This document shows, in pieces, positions 1 to 7,780 of a stretch of 64,000 nucleotides of DNA. This DNA comes from JACVRW01 sp963837445. GTDB taxonomy: Bacteria; Actinomycetota; Thermoleophilia; Solirubrobacterales; Thermoleophilaceae. The notes below the pieces were generated by a model, which saw nothing but the letters and a program-made list of their open reading frames with translations, had not been told where the DNA came from and searched no databases. Within the stretch, counting starts at the first letter, position 1; every line of letters starts with the position of its first letter. The position numbers and the translations under genes were made by a program. The stretch covers positions 310,001 to 374,000 of the forward strand of contig CAWINK010000016.1 in NCBI GenBank assembly GCA_963837445.1, in the 5' to 3' direction.

Positions 1-1
1 G

Positions 2-1243
2 CACGCGTTCGCGCGTGACGTGATTCGCCCGGCGGCTGCCGAGTACGACCGCGCCCAGGAGCTCCCCTGGCCGATCCTCCAGGAGGCCGCCCGCCAGGAC
101 CTCTACAAGTGGGAGCTCTACGCCGAGCTGTCGGTCGACCCCACAGGCCTCTCGCTTCCGATCCTGATGGAGGAGCTCTTCTGGGGCTGCGCCGGAATCG
201 GGCTCTCGATCGTGATGCCGGCCCTGGCGCTCGCCGCGATCCGCCAGGCGGCCACGGACGAGCAGCTCGTGCGCTGGGCTCCGGAGTGCTTCGGCACGCC
301 CGACGACATCAAGCTCGCAGCCCTGGCCGTGACCGAGCCGAGCGGCGGCAGCGACATCCGCTCGATCCAGACCCGCGCCCGCAAGGACGGCGGCGACTGG
401 GTGATCCAGGGCCAGAAGGTCTTCATCGGGAACGGGGGCATCGCCGACGTGCACGTGGTCGTGGCCACCGTCGACCCCGAGGCGGGCCACCGCGGCCAGG
501 GGGTGTTCATCGTGCCCAAGGGAACGCCCGGCCTGACGATGCTGCGCAAGCTCGACAAGCTGGGCTGCCGCGCCTCGCACACGGGCGAGATCGTCTTCGA
601 GGACTGCCGCGTGCCGGGCGACCAGCTGCTCGGCGGCGAGGAGCGGCTCCAGGCCCGGATCGCGAAGGGCCGCGAGGCCGAGCGGGACACGCCGCCGCCC
701 GTGAAGCCCTCGGAGGAGGGCGGCCCGGCGGCCGCGGTGCAGCGCCGCAGCTCGGCAGCGCTCGGCGCCTTCGAGCGCACGCGGCCGATGGTGGCCGCCC
801 AGGCGGTCGGGATCGCGAGAGCCGCGCTCGAGTTCGCCCGCGACTACGCGACCGAGCGCGAGGCCTTCGGCGAGCCGATCATCGAGAACCAGGGGATCTC
901 GTTCCCGCTCGCGGACCTGGCCGCTGACATCGACGCCGCGCGGCTGCTCACATGGCGCGCCGCCTGGATGGCCGCGCAGCGAATGCCGTTCGAGCGCGCC
1001 GAGGGCTCGATGTCGAAGCTGAAGGCGTCCGAGGTGGCGGTGCGAGCCTGCGAGCAGGCGGTCCAGACCCTGGGCGGCTGGGGCTACATCAAGGACTTCC
1101 CGGTGGAGAAGTGGTACCGCGACGCCAAGCTCTACACGATCTTCGAAGGCACGAGCGAGATCCAGCGCCTCGTGATCGGCCGGGCGCTGCGCGCGGGTGC
1201 GGACACCGATCCGCTCGACCAGCGCATGGAGGCACCGCGCTAG
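2..1243 (+). CDS. Acyl-CoA dehydrogenase (FadE-like), 5' end outside window
   Basis: FAD-dependent acyl-CoA dehydrogenase, catalysing alpha,beta-dehydrogenation of acyl-CoA thioesters in the cytoplasm (beta-oxidation or related catabolism). The frame is open to the left window edge and already reads FARDVIRPAAAEYD, a typical ACAD N-terminal stretch, so the start lies upstream. Visible family features are AVTEPSGGSD (flavin/substrate region), the C-terminal GGWGYIKDFPVEKWYRDAK signature and YTIFEGTSEIQ, which carries the expected glutamate base. A charged linker of about 40 residues (nt ~640-770) interrupts the usual spacing before the C-terminal helical domain; I believe related actinobacterial ACADs carry similar insertions. 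Substrate chain length cannot be deduced. Confidence 0.93.
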   Translation, partial: HAFARDVIRPAAAEYDRAQELPWPILQEAARQDLYKWELYAELSVDPTGLSLPILMEELFWGCAGIGLSIVMPALALAAIRQAATDEQLVRWAPECFGTPDDIKLAALAVTEPSGGSDIRSIQTRARKDGGDWVIQGQKVFIGNGGIADVHVVVATVDPEAGHRGQGVFIVPKGTPGLTMLRKLDKLGCRASHTGEIVFEDCRVPGDQLLGGEERLQARIAKGREAERDTPPPVKPSEEGGPAAAVQRRSSAALGAFERTRPMVAAQAVGIARAALEFARDYATEREAFGEPIIENQGISFPLADLAADIDAARLLTWRAAWMAAQRMPFERAEGSMSKLKASEVAVRACEQAVQTLGGWGYIKDFPVEKWYRDAKLYTIFEGTSEIQRLVIGRALRAGADTDPLDQRMEAPR

Positions 1244-1249
1244 CCCGGC

Positions 1250-1771
1250 ATGCTGATTCGGCGCGACCGCCCCGAAGACCATCCAGCAATCCGAGCCGTG
1301 CTCGCCGCGGCCTTCGCCGAGGAGGCCGCGCCGGGCGAGGCGCCGGTGGAAATCGCCCTGGTCGATGCGCTGCGCGCCGGCTCCGAGTGGATTCCGCAGC
1401 TCTCGATGGTCGCGGAGGCGGATGGGGGAGAGGTCGCCGGGTACGTCGTCTGCACCCGCGGGTGGGTGGACGACGTGCCCGCGCTGGGTCTTGGGCCGCT
1501 CGCGGTCCTACCCGATGTCCAGGGCAGGGGGGCGGGCTCTGCCCTGATGCACGCCGTGCTCGGCGCGGCCGACGCGCTCGAGGAACCGCTTGTGGCGTTG
1601 ATGGGGCACACCGAGTACTACCCCAGGTTCGGCTTTCGCCCCGCCGCCGAGCTGGGGATCGGCCCGCCGGTGGAGGAATGGGCCTCGCACTTTCAGGTGC
1701 GTGCGCTCAGCGCGTACACACCTGAGCTGCGTGGCGGCTTCCGTTATGCCCGGGCCTTCCACGACCTCTAG
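1250..1771 (+). CDS. GNAT family N-acetyltransferase (YhbS-like)
   Basis: Predicted cytoplasmic acetyl-CoA-dependent N-acetyltransferase of 173 residues, the normal length for a single GNAT domain. The acetyl-CoA pyrophosphate-binding motif is QGRGAGSALM around residues 90-99, preceded by the beta-4 strand LGLGPLAVLPDV. The C-terminal half contains GHTEYYPRFGFRPA, typical of the YhbS/COG3153 subgroup. It starts 6 nt after the acyl-CoA dehydrogenase stop on the same strand and could be co-transcribed. The acceptor substrate cannot be inferred. Confidence 0.85.
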   Translation: MLIRRDRPEDHPAIRAVLAAAFAEEAAPGEAPVEIALVDALRAGSEWIPQLSMVAEADGGEVAGYVVCTRGWVDDVPALGLGPLAVLPDVQGRGAGSALMHAVLGAADALEEPLVALMGHTEYYPRFGFRPAAELGIGPPVEEWASHFQVRALSAYTPELRGGFRYARAFHDL

Positions 1772-2204
1772 GCTCAGGCCGCTCGGCGGCTGGGACCTCG
1801 TCTCACGCGGCAGGTTCGAGGCGCGCCACAACGGTCACGTGTGGACCGTCGACCTGGACTACTTCGATTTCGGTGAGAAGCTCCACCTGTACCGCGACGG
1901 GCTCGAGGTGGAGACGACGGTGTTGACGCCGGTCGACGGGACGGCCGAGGCATGGCGCCTCCAGCTCGAGCGCGAGCGTCCCCAAGCCAGCCGTCTGATC
2001 GGCGTCGTCTCGTGGATCGTGCTGGTGTTCGCGCTTGTCTACGAGGTGCCCCAGCTGATCGCCCTGATCGCCAAGGCCATAGGCGCCGACTTCGAATCCC
2101 CGATCGTGCTGCCGGGAGCGGCCAACCTCCTGCTGGGCCTCGCCGCCCTCGCAGCCGCCATCGAGCGAGCGCTGCGATTCAAGAGCAACCGCTGGCTCGG
2201 GTAA
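1746..2204 (+). CDS. Hypothetical membrane protein, two TM segments
   Basis: 152 residues if started at the ATG at 1746, which overlaps the GNAT gene by 26 nt; an in-frame start at 1701 would overlap more. The first half is soluble and beta-rich (SRGRFEARHNGHVWTVDLDY). Two hydrophobic helices follow, one around LIGVVSWIVLVFALVYEV and one around VLPGAANLLLGLAALAAAIE, and the protein ends in a basic tail. I do not recognise a family. The regular codon use and the continuous frame up to the next gene support a real gene; the start is uncertain. Confidence 0.6.
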   Translation: MPGPSTTSRLRPLGGWDLVSRGRFEARHNGHVWTVDLDYFDFGEKLHLYRDGLEVETTVLTPVDGTAEAWRLQLERERPQASRLIGVVSWIVLVFALVYEVPQLIALIAKAIGADFESPIVLPGAANLLLGLAALAAAIERALRFKSNRWLG

Positions 2205-2216
2205 AGGAGCAATCTG

Positions 2217-2663
2217 ATGACGAACCACAGGGTCGGATCCCAGGAGGAGTGGCAGGCCGCACGCGACGAGCTGCTTGCGGAGGAGAAGGAGCTCACCCGG
2301 CGCAGCGATGAGCTCGCGCGAAAGCGGCGAGGGCTCCGCTCCAGGCGTTCAAGAAGCGAATGGGCTGGAACATCGACTGGGTCTCGACTGCCGGCAGCCA
2401 CTTCAATCGCGACCTGGGATTCACCTACACCGAGGAGGAGCTGCGCCCCTTCCTCGAGGGCGGATCCCGGCCCCTACGTCATGGAGGGGCCGGGCCTAAG
2501 CGCGTACGCGCTCTCGGACGGCACGGTCTACCGGACCTACGTCACCACGTCGCGGGGACTCGAGCCGGCGATGGCCTACTACGGGCTGCTCGACCGCACG
2601 CCGCTCGGGCGCAGCGAGAGCGAAGGCGGCGCGCTCTGGCTCCGCCGCCACGACGAGTACTGA
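2217..2663 (+). pseudogene. Broken DUF899 (thioredoxin-like) family gene
   Basis: Three collinear pieces of a DUF899 protein lie in alternating frames. The N-terminal helix MTNHRVGSQEEWQAARDELL runs in one frame to about 2340. LQAFKKRMGWNIDW through FTYTEEELRPFLEGG follows in another frame (2343-2470). The C-terminal part GPYVMEGPGLSAYALSDGTV to RRHDEY returns to the first frame and ends at 2663. From memory of the family, about 75 residues between ELARKRR and RAPLQAFKKRM are missing; these normally hold the thioredoxin-like core with its CxxC-type cysteines. Unlike other broken genes here, this one has lost sequence as well as frame, so a true pseudogene is plausible. Confidence 0.75.
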
Positions 2664-2690
2664 CGGAGGACCGGCGCCCGTGCAAGTCAG

Positions 2691-2704
2691 ATACTGTACG
2701 GTAT
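2691..2704. promoter_or_regulatory. Putative TetR-type operator over P450 start
   Basis: The 14-mer ATACTGTACGGTAT is an inverted repeat with 12 of 14 symmetric positions (reverse complement ATACCGTACAGTAT). It covers the P450 start codon and contains a TACTGT hexamer that would place transcription at or next to the ATG. TetR family repressors bind such short palindromes, and the P450 gene is translationally coupled to a TetR gene, so autoregulation by that protein is the simplest inference. Confidence 0.5.
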
Positions 2705-4052
2705 GCGAATGACCGCGGCGACTCCCTCACTCCCACCCGGCCCCCGCATGCCCCGTGCCCTCCAGATGGCCGGCTGGCGCCTACGACCCGGCCCGCTGCT
2801 CGAGCGCTGCCAGCGCCGCTACGGCGACATGTTCACGCTGCACCCGATCCCGCGGGAGACGGTCGTGGTCCTCTCCCACCCGGACGCCGTGCAGCAGGTG
2901 TTCACCGGCGATCCGCGGCTGCTCCACGCCGGTGAGGCGAACGTGGTGCTGCTGCCGCTGCTCGGGCGCCACTCGGTGCTCCTTCTCGACGAAGGCCCGC
3001 ACATGACCCAGCGCAAGCTGATGCTGCCCGCCTTCCACGGCAAGCGCGTCGCGCGCTACGAGGAGCTGATCGTGGCCGCCACCGAGCGCGAGATCGAGCG
3101 CTGGCCCGCCCGCGAGCCGATCTCGCTCATGGAGCGCATGCAGTCGATCACGCTCGAGGTGATCGTCGAGGCCGTGTTCGGCGTGCGCGGTGAGACGCGC
3201 CAGGCGGAGATGCGCGAGCGCCTGCGGGAGACGCTCGACATGACCGGCGACCCGCGCTCGGTCCTCGCGCTGCTGGCATTGGGCCCGGAACGCATATTCA
3301 AGTGGCGCTACTTCCAGCGCGAGCTCGACCCGGTCAACGAGCTTGTGCTCGACGAGATCCGCCGGCGCAGGTCCGAGACCGACCTGGAGCAGCGCGACGA
3401 CGTGCTCTCGATGCTGCTCGGCGCGAAGCATGAGGACGGGCGGCAGATGTCCGACGCCGAGTTGCGCGACGAGCTGATGACGCTGCTCGTGGCCGGCCAC
3501 GAGACGACCGCCACGGCACTCGCCTGGGCGATCGAGCGGCTGGTGCGACACCCCGAGAAGCTGGCGCGACTCACCGAGGAGGCGGCGGCCGGGGAGGACA
3601 CCTACGCCGACGCGGTGGCGAAGGAGACGCTGCGGCTGCGACCGGTGATCCCCATGGTGGTGCGCAAGCTCAAGGAGCCGATGGAGATCGGCGGCCGGCT
3701 GCTTCCCGAGGGTGTCGCGGCGGCCCCGTCGATCTACCTCATGCACCGCCGTCCCGACGTCTACCCGGACCCGGCGCGCTTCTTGCCCGAGCGCTTCCTG
3801 GATCGCCCGGCCGGCACCTACACCTGGATCCCGTTCGGGGGCGGGGTGCGCCGCTGCCTGGGCGCCACCTTCGCGCTGTTCGAGATGAGGGTCGTGCTCT
3901 CCACGCTGGTGACCCGCCTGCGCATGCGGCCCGCCGAGGCGGCGTCGGAGCGGGTCTCCCGCCGCACGCCGATCACGATGGCCCCCTCGCGTGGCGCCCA
4001 GGTCGTGGTCGAGCCGCTCGAGCGCGAGCCGGCCGCCGCAGCGGTGGCGTGA
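2703..4052 (+). CDS. Cytochrome P450
   Basis: Heme-thiolate monooxygenase of 449 residues, a normal size for a soluble bacterial P450. The three diagnostic motifs are present in order: I-helix AGHETT near residue 264 (oxygen activation), KETLR near 307 (ExxR of the K-helix), and the heme loop FGGGVRRCLG with the axial cysteine near 386. There is no N-terminal membrane anchor, so it should be cytoplasmic and needs a ferredoxin and reductase that are not encoded nearby. Two in-frame ATGs exist (2703 and 2709); I chose the first because a TACTGT hexamer sits 5 nt upstream, suggesting a leaderless message. Coupled to the downstream TetR gene by a 4 nt overlap. Confidence 0.95.
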   Translation: MRMTAATPSLPPGPRMPRALQMAGWRLRPGPLLERCQRRYGDMFTLHPIPRETVVVLSHPDAVQQVFTGDPRLLHAGEANVVLLPLLGRHSVLLLDEGPHMTQRKLMLPAFHGKRVARYEELIVAATEREIERWPAREPISLMERMQSITLEVIVEAVFGVRGETRQAEMRERLRETLDMTGDPRSVLALLALGPERIFKWRYFQRELDPVNELVLDEIRRRRSETDLEQRDDVLSMLLGAKHEDGRQMSDAELRDELMTLLVAGHETTATALAWAIERLVRHPEKLARLTEEAAAGEDTYADAVAKETLRLRPVIPMVVRKLKEPMEIGGRLLPEGVAAAPSIYLMHRRPDVYPDPARFLPERFLDRPAGTYTWIPFGGGVRRCLGATFALFEMRVVLSTLVTRLRMRPAEAASERVSRRTPITMAPSRGAQVVVEPLEREPAAAAVA

Positions 4053-4720
4053 CCACGCGCCTCACCCGCAAGCAGCAGCAGGCTCAAACGCGGCAGCGGC
4101 TGATGGAGTCGGCGATGCGGGTCTTCTCGGAGGAGGGCCTCGATGGGGCGTCGATCGACGCGATCGCCGCGGCCGCCGGCTACACCAAGGGCGCGTTCTA
4201 CGCCAATTTCGAGAGCAAGGACGAGCTGTTCCTGAGCATCCTCGAGGATCGCATCGACCGCCGCACCGAGGAGGTCGAGCGCGTGTGGGCCGAGGACGAC
4301 GACTCACCGCCCGAGCAGGCCCGTAGCTCCGCCGCCAACTTCGCTCGAGCCATTCGCGCGGACCCCGAGGCGCCGCGCCTGTTCCTGGAGTTTTGCGCCC
4401 ACGCCATCCGGGACGAGCAGTTCCGCGCGGAGCTCGTGACCAGGTTCGCCCGGTTGCGCGAGCGCCTGGAGGAGGCCTACACGCGGCGGGCTCAGGCCTA
4501 CGGGATCGAGCCCGCGATCGGTATGGACCGGATCGTGCGGATGGTGATCGCCATCTGCGACGGCTGGGAGCTGTGGCAGTTGCTCGAGCCGGACGAGGTG
4601 GACGAGCGCCTGTTGGAGGAGACGATGGAGGCCTTTACGATCGGGCTCGGCGTGATGTCGGGTGCTCTCGAAATCTCTCCGGCGACGTCGCGGCCGCGGT
4701 CGCCAGAGCGTTCGAACTGA
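4049..4720 (+). CDS. TetR/AcrR family transcriptional regulator
   Basis: One-component repressor, 223 residues. The N-terminal HTH is clear: RLMESAMRVFSEEGLDGASI followed by DAIAAAAGYTKGAFYANFES and KDELF, the canonical TetR helix-turn-helix. The C-terminal ligand-binding half is helical and not assignable to a known ligand. The GTG start overlaps the P450 stop (GTGA), so the two genes form one transcription unit; the palindrome at 2691-2704 is the likely target. Ligand and physiological role are unknown. Confidence 0.92.
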   Translation: MTTRLTRKQQQAQTRQRLMESAMRVFSEEGLDGASIDAIAAAAGYTKGAFYANFESKDELFLSILEDRIDRRTEEVERVWAEDDDSPPEQARSSAANFARAIRADPEAPRLFLEFCAHAIRDEQFRAELVTRFARLRERLEEAYTRRAQAYGIEPAIGMDRIVRMVIAICDGWELWQLLEPDEVDERLLEETMEAFTIGLGVMSGALEISPATSRPRSPERSN

Positions 4721-4876
4721 TCGAATCCCAAAACCACGCCGGGCGAGGTGATCATCCAGGTCTACCGGCCGGCCGCACCCCCGGCGTATGCAACGTGACG
4801 TGATGCGCCGCTCGAGGTCCGCGGCGACGGGATTTCGGACCGCAAGAAACCAGCGCGCCGGTCGTTTGAGCTGTCG

Positions 4877-6885
4877 ATGACGATCTCTTTTCACGGACGC
4901 GCCGCCGTGGTGCTTGCCTCGCTGCTTTTCCTTCCCGCCTTGCACGCGCCGGCGGCCACCGCGCAGGGCCTCACGGAGGTGCCCAGGCCCATCGATCCGC
5001 AGTCATGGGTCCTGCCCGCCGGACATGACGTGGCGCGACTACCGGCCGATCCCGGGCTTCAACTGGGCAGACGGTAAGCGCCAGCCGCCGAAGAAGCTCC
5101 GCGCGGCGCTGATCCTGGGCGACTTCCCCGACCGGCGAGTTCCTGGTCACGCGCCCAAGGGCGTCGGACGTGGCCGGCAATCCGATCGGCGCGGGCGGCG
5201 TTCCGCGCCGCCAAGGTCGGCGACTTCTACAGGGATCTGCTCAACACGCCGCAGGCGCTCAACCACCGGCACACGATCAACGAGTACTGGCTCGAGGACT
5301 CCTACGGCCTGGTCGGCATCGACATGGACGCGTTCGGTCCATACCGGGCGGACCGGCCCGAGTACCAGTACGGCCTGGCCGAGTTCGGCCAGGAGTCGGC
5401 GTGCCCGAGCGGCGAGACCTGCGACGGCGACTTCGACACCGAGCTGCTGGCGAAGTCCGCGCCCGACGTCGAGGCGGCCCAGGTCACGCGCGGCGGGCGC
5501 GACTACGACTTCCGCTTCCTCCTGCACGCCGGCTACGACGAGTCCGGCGTGTGGCAGGAGCTCGGCGAGATGCGCTTCCAGAACAGGGAGGACGTGACCG
5601 AGCCGTTCGGGAACCCCGACCCGAGCAAGCCGAACTGGTCCCCGACGCGGTACGTGCCGTGGACGTCTTTCTATGCGGCCCGCGGGATCTGGTCGCACGC
5701 CATCCCGGGTGTCCAGGCCACCGAGGGCGAGAACGACGGCGCGTCCGTCTACGCGCACGAATTCAGCCACATCCTCGGCGTGCTCGACAACTACAACAAC
5801 TCGTTCGCGAACCCGCCGCAGCGGGAGTACTCGGGCCCGTGGGACATGATGTCGCGCGGCTCGTTCAACGGCCCGGGCGGCAGCCACAACCGCTGGCAGG
5901 TCCCGCCCACGCTCGGCGCGACCATGGGATCGCAGCACATGCTGCGCGACAAGCTGCGCATGGGCTTCCTGAAGCCTGGCGAGGTGCAGTTCATCGACCG
6001 AAACGCCCTCGCCGCGACCGGCCCCGTGTTCGCCGACGTGTGGGCGCGCGAGATTCCGCTCGGGCCCGGGGACCGGCCGCACTGGGCTGCACGGACTCAT
6101 GCTCACGCTGGTCGGCGGCGACAAGACCCCGTCCGTGCACCGTCGAGGAGGACTGGCGCTGCGACGGCGGCGATTACGAGAACTACACCCTCGAGGTCGT
6201 GGACCGCATGGGCACCGACTCGTTCACGCCGGACCACGGGGTCCTGATCGCCAAGAACAAGACCGCCGAGCTCGCTCCATGGAAGTGGGTCATCGACGCC
6301 CACCCCGAGGACATCGACAAGGTCGACTTCCTCCGCCCCGACGGCACGCCCGTGAAGGTGACCAAGGGCGACTACCGCCAGCTCTCCGACGCGCTCTTCC
6401 ACGCGGGCACCGGCCCGGGCGTCGTCAGCGAGTACGAGGACGCGGCGAACCGCCTGCACTTCTACGTCCTGGGTAACGAAGCGCGATGCGGACGGGCGTG
6501 CTGTCCTACCGCGTCGCCGTACGGTCGCTGGACGGTGCCGGGCCCGCCACCCGCGGCGTCGCGGCCTCGGAGGCGGGCGCCAGCCCGGCGCGTCCCGGCC
6601 GGGTCGCGATCCACCGGTTCCGCGTGACCAACACGGGCGCCGCCGAGGACCTGATCCGTGTCAAGGCGACGACCGCGGGAGGCTGGACCACCACCCTGGG
6701 CGCCGAACGTGCTCGACGTCCCGGCCGGCTCCACTGTGACCGTCCCCGTCTACGTGACGGTGCCCGCCGACGGGCGTCGACAAGGTCCGACGACGCTGAC
6801 GTTCACAGCGTCATCGGAGACCGACCCCAGGGCGTCGGTCTCCAGAACGGCGACTGTCACTCCGGCGCGCGGCGGCAAGCGCTGA
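4877..6885 (+). pseudogene. Secreted M6-like zinc metalloprotease, multiply frameshifted
   Basis: The collinear fragments rebuild an exported peptidase related to the M6 (immune inhibitor A) group. It has a signal peptide (MTISFHGRAAVVLASLLFL, ending at an AxA-type site), a prodomain-like region with DMTWRDYRPIPGFNWADG, and a catalytic region with YAHEFSHILGVLDNY, where HEFSH supplies the HExxH zinc ligands. GPWDMMSRGSF follows, then a C-terminal beta domain ending in SRTATVTPARGGKR. The reading frame changes near 5025, 5140, 5200, 6085-6115, 6480 and 6690, while residues on each side stay family-like. That pattern fits sequencing indels better than decay, but a recent pseudogene cannot be excluded. 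Confidence 0.75.
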
Positions 6886-6952
6886 CGAAGGCGACTGCGC
6901 GTGCCGTTCACGCTGGTCGAGGAGCTCCAGTCCTGATCAGGGGTTGCGGCGA

Positions 6953-7026
6953 AGCGGCTGATGGGATTCGAACCCACGACCTTCTGCATGGCAAGCAGAC
7001 GCTCTAGCCAACTGAGCTACAGCCGC
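6953..7026 (-). tRNA. tRNA-Gly (GCC)
   Basis: Read on the minus strand it folds as a standard cloverleaf of 74 nt. The acceptor stem is GCGGCTG paired with CAGCCGC, the D-arm GCTC/GAGC, and the anticodon stem TCTGC/GCAGA with loop TTGCCAT, giving anticodon GCC. The T-loop is TTCGAAT. The CCA end is not encoded. Confidence 0.95.
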
Positions 7027-7073
7027 GCGAGGGCGTCAGTATAGCCGCGGCCTGACGGCCTTCCTGCCGGGCG

Positions 7074-7484
7074 CTAGATGTGGTCGATCGGGTCGAGCAC
7101 CAGCTCGAACCAGGCGAGACTGCCGCCCGACTCGACCTTCTCGCGGCCCCAGCCGCTGGCCAGGCGGTCGACCAGAAGCAGGCCGAAGCCGCCCTCCGGC
7201 TCGAGCCGGTTGCGGGGGCCGACGGCGTTCGGGCCGGGGTCGAAGACCTCCACGCGGACCTTCTCGTACGAGGACGCGACCCGCACCTGGATCGTCTCGT
7301 GCTCGCCGGCCCCACCGTGCTGGATCGCGTTGGTGACGAGCTCGCTGAGCAGCAGCGCCAGGCGGTGACGGACCGAGTTCGGGAGGTCCGCCTCCACGGA
7401 AAGGATGGATCGGCGAGCCAAGCCCGCCGCGCGCGTGCCTCCGGGAACCCAGAAGGAGACAGTCTTGGTTTCCATACTTTTCAC
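7074..7484 (-). CDS. Anti-sigma factor / RsbW-like HATPase serine kinase
   Basis: Small GHKL-fold ATPase of about 136 residues, the size of stand-alone anti-sigma kinases (RsbW/SpoIIAB type) that bind a sigma factor or phosphorylate an anti-anti-sigma protein. The N-box is LLLSELVTNAIQHGG and the nucleotide-binding loops are VFDPGPN and GGFGLLLVDRLAS. No dimerisation histidine domain is present, so it is not a sensor kinase. I prefer the GTG at 7484 because a TACCGT hexamer lies exactly 6 nt upstream; an ATG at 7475 is the alternative. No partner sigma factor or STAS gene is adjacent. Confidence 0.85.
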   Translation of the reverse strand: MKSMETKTVSFWVPGGTRAAGLARRSILSVEADLPNSVRHRLALLLSELVTNAIQHGGAGEHETIQVRVASSYEKVRVEVFDPGPNAVGPRNRLEPEGGFGLLLVDRLASGWGREKVESGGSLAWFELVLDPIDHI

Positions 7485-7496
7485 GAGTCCACGGTA
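7485..7496 (-). promoter_or_regulatory. Leaderless-type -10 element for the anti-sigma gene
   Basis: On the minus strand TACCGT (7496-7491) is followed by six bases and then the GTG start at 7484, the spacing expected when transcription begins at the start codon. No convincing -35 box was seen. Confidence 0.45.
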
Positions 7497-7538
7497 CCCA
7501 GCCGCAGCCGGGCACACCGCTACCCTAGACGCCGCCCC

Positions 7539-7609
7539 GGCGCCGTGGCGGAGTGGTTACGCAGCGGCCTGCAAAGCCGTTGACACCGGTTCGATTCCGG
7601 TCGGCGCCT
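7539..7609 (+). tRNA. tRNA-Cys (GCA)
   Basis: A cloverleaf of 71 nt with acceptor GGCGCCG/CGGCGCC, anticodon stem GCGGC/GCCGT and loop CTGCAAA, giving anticodon GCA. The T-loop is TTCGATT and T is the discriminator base. The short length is normal for tRNA-Cys. CCA is not encoded. Confidence 0.95.
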
Positions 7610-7701
7610 CTCTCTGTACCAAAGCGGACTGGCACGCGGTGCGCGACCGATCAATGGACGTTTATCCAATTGATCGGGCTAACGAAGCAAGATACCGTCG
7701 C

Positions 7702-7764
7702 GCCTGCCCGACTCGTCCACCGGCCTGCCTGCCTCGTCCACCGGCATGCCCGACTCGCCTACCG
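7702..7764. repeat. Three imperfect tandem copies of a 21-bp unit
   Basis: Three head-to-tail 21-bp units at 7702-7722, 7723-7743 and 7744-7764 share the framework GCctGCCcGaCTCGtCcACCG with two to four differences each. They fill the gap between tRNA-Cys and the ribosome-binding site of the Vps62-domain gene. Translation in one frame gives a Pro/Cys/Arg string, but there is no start or gene context for it. Confidence 0.8.
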
Positions 7765-7780
7765 GACTTGAGGGGAAGCC

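Noticed and set aside
7702..7764. Possible CRISPR array
   Set aside because: The three 21-bp units are contiguous without spacers, and no cas gene is present.
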